Shown here: piece after piece, positions 13,851 through 15,098 of the stretch
Layout of the letters: the number at the start of each line of letters is the position of its first letter
Numbering within the stretch: the stretch's first letter is position 1
Source of the DNA: Candidatus Gottesmanbacteria bacterium
GTDB lineage: Bacteria; Patescibacteriota; Microgenomatia; 2-02-FULL-39-11
Length of the DNA stretch: 15,098 nt
Assembly: GCA_016204905.1 (NCBI GenBank)
Contig: JACQJU010000049.1
Span: 1 to 15,098, forward strand
Direction of reading: 5' to 3'
The notes under the pieces: generated by a model
Database searches by the model: none
Told to the model about the DNA's origin: nothing
The model's input: only the letters and a program-made list of their open reading frames with translations
Translations under genes and position numbers: made by a program

Positions 13851-14816
13851 TTATTTTGGCCTCCAGTGAGGTATGCTATTTCTTGCCAATAATTTGACCT
13901 GATCACCCGGACGTATCACACCACTAGTCAAAGGAGTAGCATTTACTGCAAAAAAGACACCAGTACTCCCATCTATTGTCCTTATACCATCTCTTCCTGC
14001 TTCCCGAAGTGCTTTATTAGTTTGATTTGTTCTCATCCCAGTATGCTGATTAACATCAGGAATTGCACAGCGTATACCGGCTGAGTCGACTTTATAAATC
14101 ACATTCCCAATTTGTATCCTCGACCAAGTATCTTCGTCATAAGGTGTCAAATCAGGTTTACCTTTAATACTAACATTAGGCCGGAGGGCTAGCATATCTG
14201 GTTGTGCTCCAGTGGGCAAACTTGCAACAAGAGAAGCTAAAGAAGTTTTTACACCTATAGAATAGGGAGCACCATCTACAAAACCCCGGAGTATCACATT
14301 TGATCCATACTTTTTCGGATCTGCATATCTTATAAAATCAGGATCTCTAGCAACCAAAGCTACTTTATGTTTCAAAAAACCACTAAAAAGTTCAGAGGCT
14401 TTACTGTCTTGCACCACTGCATGGACCGGCTCATCATGAAGAATAGCTACTCTCTTTTCACCTTCTAAACTCTTTGTGACACTAACACTCTTGAGGCCTT
14501 CTTTTTCATCTGGAACACTAAAAGTGACCGACCCATCAGGATTAATAACTGCTCCAATGAGTGCCATCTTTGCCAATAGTCTTTGCGAGAGAAAGTGATC
14601 TCTAGGTTTTTTCAAAGAACTATTCTCTTCATCTAAAATCAACATATATTCTCTATCATGAGGAGCATCCTCGTAGGCTGTAACTGCAATTTCTCCATGT
14701 AGAGTAGAGCGACCTGATTTGAGTACATCTATAGCCGTCTCATCAACATCGCCTATGATTTCTGGCTCCAACAACTCTGTTTCTGTTTGCTGAACTAAAT
14801 CTCTCTCATGCATCAT
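13851..14816 (-). CDS. MOSC-domain protein (YcbX/mARC-like)
   Basis: A 321-residue protein. The N-terminal ~190 residues are poorly conserved but hold strands such as REYMLILDEENSS and KRVAILHDEPVHAVV. The C-terminal MOSC domain (about 215-315) has LALRPNVSIKG, DLTPYDEDTWSRIQIGNVIYKV, the key Cys250 in GIRCAIPDVNQHTGMR, and a closing GVFFAVNATPLTSGVIRPGDQVKLL. In mARC and YcbX the equivalent cysteine binds the molybdenum cofactor. The order RPN, then EDxW, then RC, then TG matches these proteins. GGAGGT lies 10 nt before the chosen ATG (a second ATG follows at once). Most CPR genomes lack molybdenum cofactor synthesis, so what this protein binds is an open question. Confidence 0.85.
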   Translation of the reverse strand: MMHERDLVQQTETELLEPEIIGDVDETAIDVLKSGRSTLHGEIAVTAYEDAPHDREYMLILDEENSSLKKPRDHFLSQRLLAKMALIGAVINPDGSVTFSVPDEKEGLKSVSVTKSLEGEKRVAILHDEPVHAVVQDSKASELFSGFLKHKVALVARDPDFIRYADPKKYGSNVILRGFVDGAPYSIGVKTSLASLVASLPTGAQPDMLALRPNVSIKGKPDLTPYDEDTWSRIQIGNVIYKVDSAGIRCAIPDVNQHTGMRTNQTNKALREAGRDGIRTIDGSTGVFFAVNATPLTSGVIRPGDQVKLLARNSIPHWRPK

Positions 14817-14823
14817 AAAAAAA

Positions 14824-15098
14824 TTACCTCCATAAATCTTTCGCCATATAGATTGTATCTCTTATGACATGATATCCACTCTTTTCGTAAAAAGGTACCA
14901 CTTTTAGATTAACTAAATCAACCCCCAAAAAAGCATTTTAGTAGCTCCCATCTTGGTTAATTTCTTCTCTAGAAAAGAAAGCATACCCATGACCACCTGG
15001 GGGGTGGACTACGTTGGCACCTAGGGATATACATACATATCTAAGTTCAATAAGACTATATCTCAATATGCTCATGAATCTTTCATTCTATATATGAC
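14824..15098 (-). pseudogene. GNAT acetyltransferase remnant with two frameshifts, partial
   Basis: The C-terminus reads LGVDLVNLKVVPFYEKSGYH and then DTIYMAKDLWR with stop at 14824-14826, the classic end of a GNAT N-acetyltransferase (V-x-x-x-N...PFYEKxGY). The preceding GMLSFLEKKLTKMGATKMLF, the acetyl-CoA-binding helix and following strand, is in another frame. The part before that (ELRYVCISLGANVVHP) is back in the first frame. The breaks fall at homopolymers: the run of six A next to five C (14922-14932) and the run of six G (14999-15004). The gene runs off the window. Either it is decayed or the assembly has indels at homopolymers. The MOSC gene starts 7 nt after its stop. Confidence 0.65.

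Overview
The window looks like the genome of a Candidate Phyla Radiation (Patescibacteria, perhaps Microgenomates-like) bacterium. This is an inference from overall style, not from a marker gene. The signs are: a TrmB-family regulator beside a GxxExxY protein, many tiny one- or two-helix membrane proteins, an arginyl-tRNA synthetase swollen by in-frame repeats, short palindromic repeats scattered between and inside genes, genes with apparently leaderless starts, and Thr/Pro-rich lipoprotein linkers. TAA, TAG and TGA are all used as stops, so there is no sign of a recoded genetic code. No rRNA, tRNA, CRISPR array or transposase was seen.

Layout. 1-2500: a small two-helix membrane protein (minus); a GxxExxY protein whose gene ends form an inverted repeat; a TrmB regulator with a palindrome over a likely -10 box upstream; and, converging on it, a 58-aa protein plus nucleotidyltransferase pair. 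2500-7010: an island of secreted or membrane-anchored proteins in three transcription units (2783+3309; 4648+4953; 5861+6265). Five of the six proteins carry one or two copies of a ~85-100-residue domain bounded by two cysteines. I do not recognise this domain. Each unit has a TATAAT promoter, a 230-310-nt leader, strong Shine-Dalgarno sites and usually a terminator hairpin. The last gene is split by a frameshift at a run of six G. 7010-9130: a divergent glucosamine-6-phosphate deaminase-like protein, an 80-aa hypothetical, and a YdcF/SanA-like (DUF218) protein with a coding-looking extension beyond an in-frame TAG. 9231-11456: argS. 11457-12146: about 690 bp without a convincing gene. 12147-13101: two overlapping tiny membrane proteins and a cyclase-family hydrolase. 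13362-14816: a half-size EamA/DMT transporter and a MOSC-domain protein. 14824-end: a frameshifted GNAT acetyltransferase remnant running off the window.

The strongest candidate for something undescribed is the 2.5-7.0 kb island. A paralogous two-cysteine lipoprotein family is paired with a repeated leader architecture: a 17-19-nt element, then a long-range 10-15-bp stem, then a strong ribosome site. In two leaders the 3' arm of the stem can also pair with a downstream segment, which would allow a switch. Mobile palindromes appear to have inserted at different points of these leaders. A second theme is two styles of translation start. Island genes have strong Shine-Dalgarno sites, while several flanking genes place a -10 box 6-7 nt before ATG, which implies leaderless mRNAs. 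A third theme is in-frame repeat expansion inside argS.
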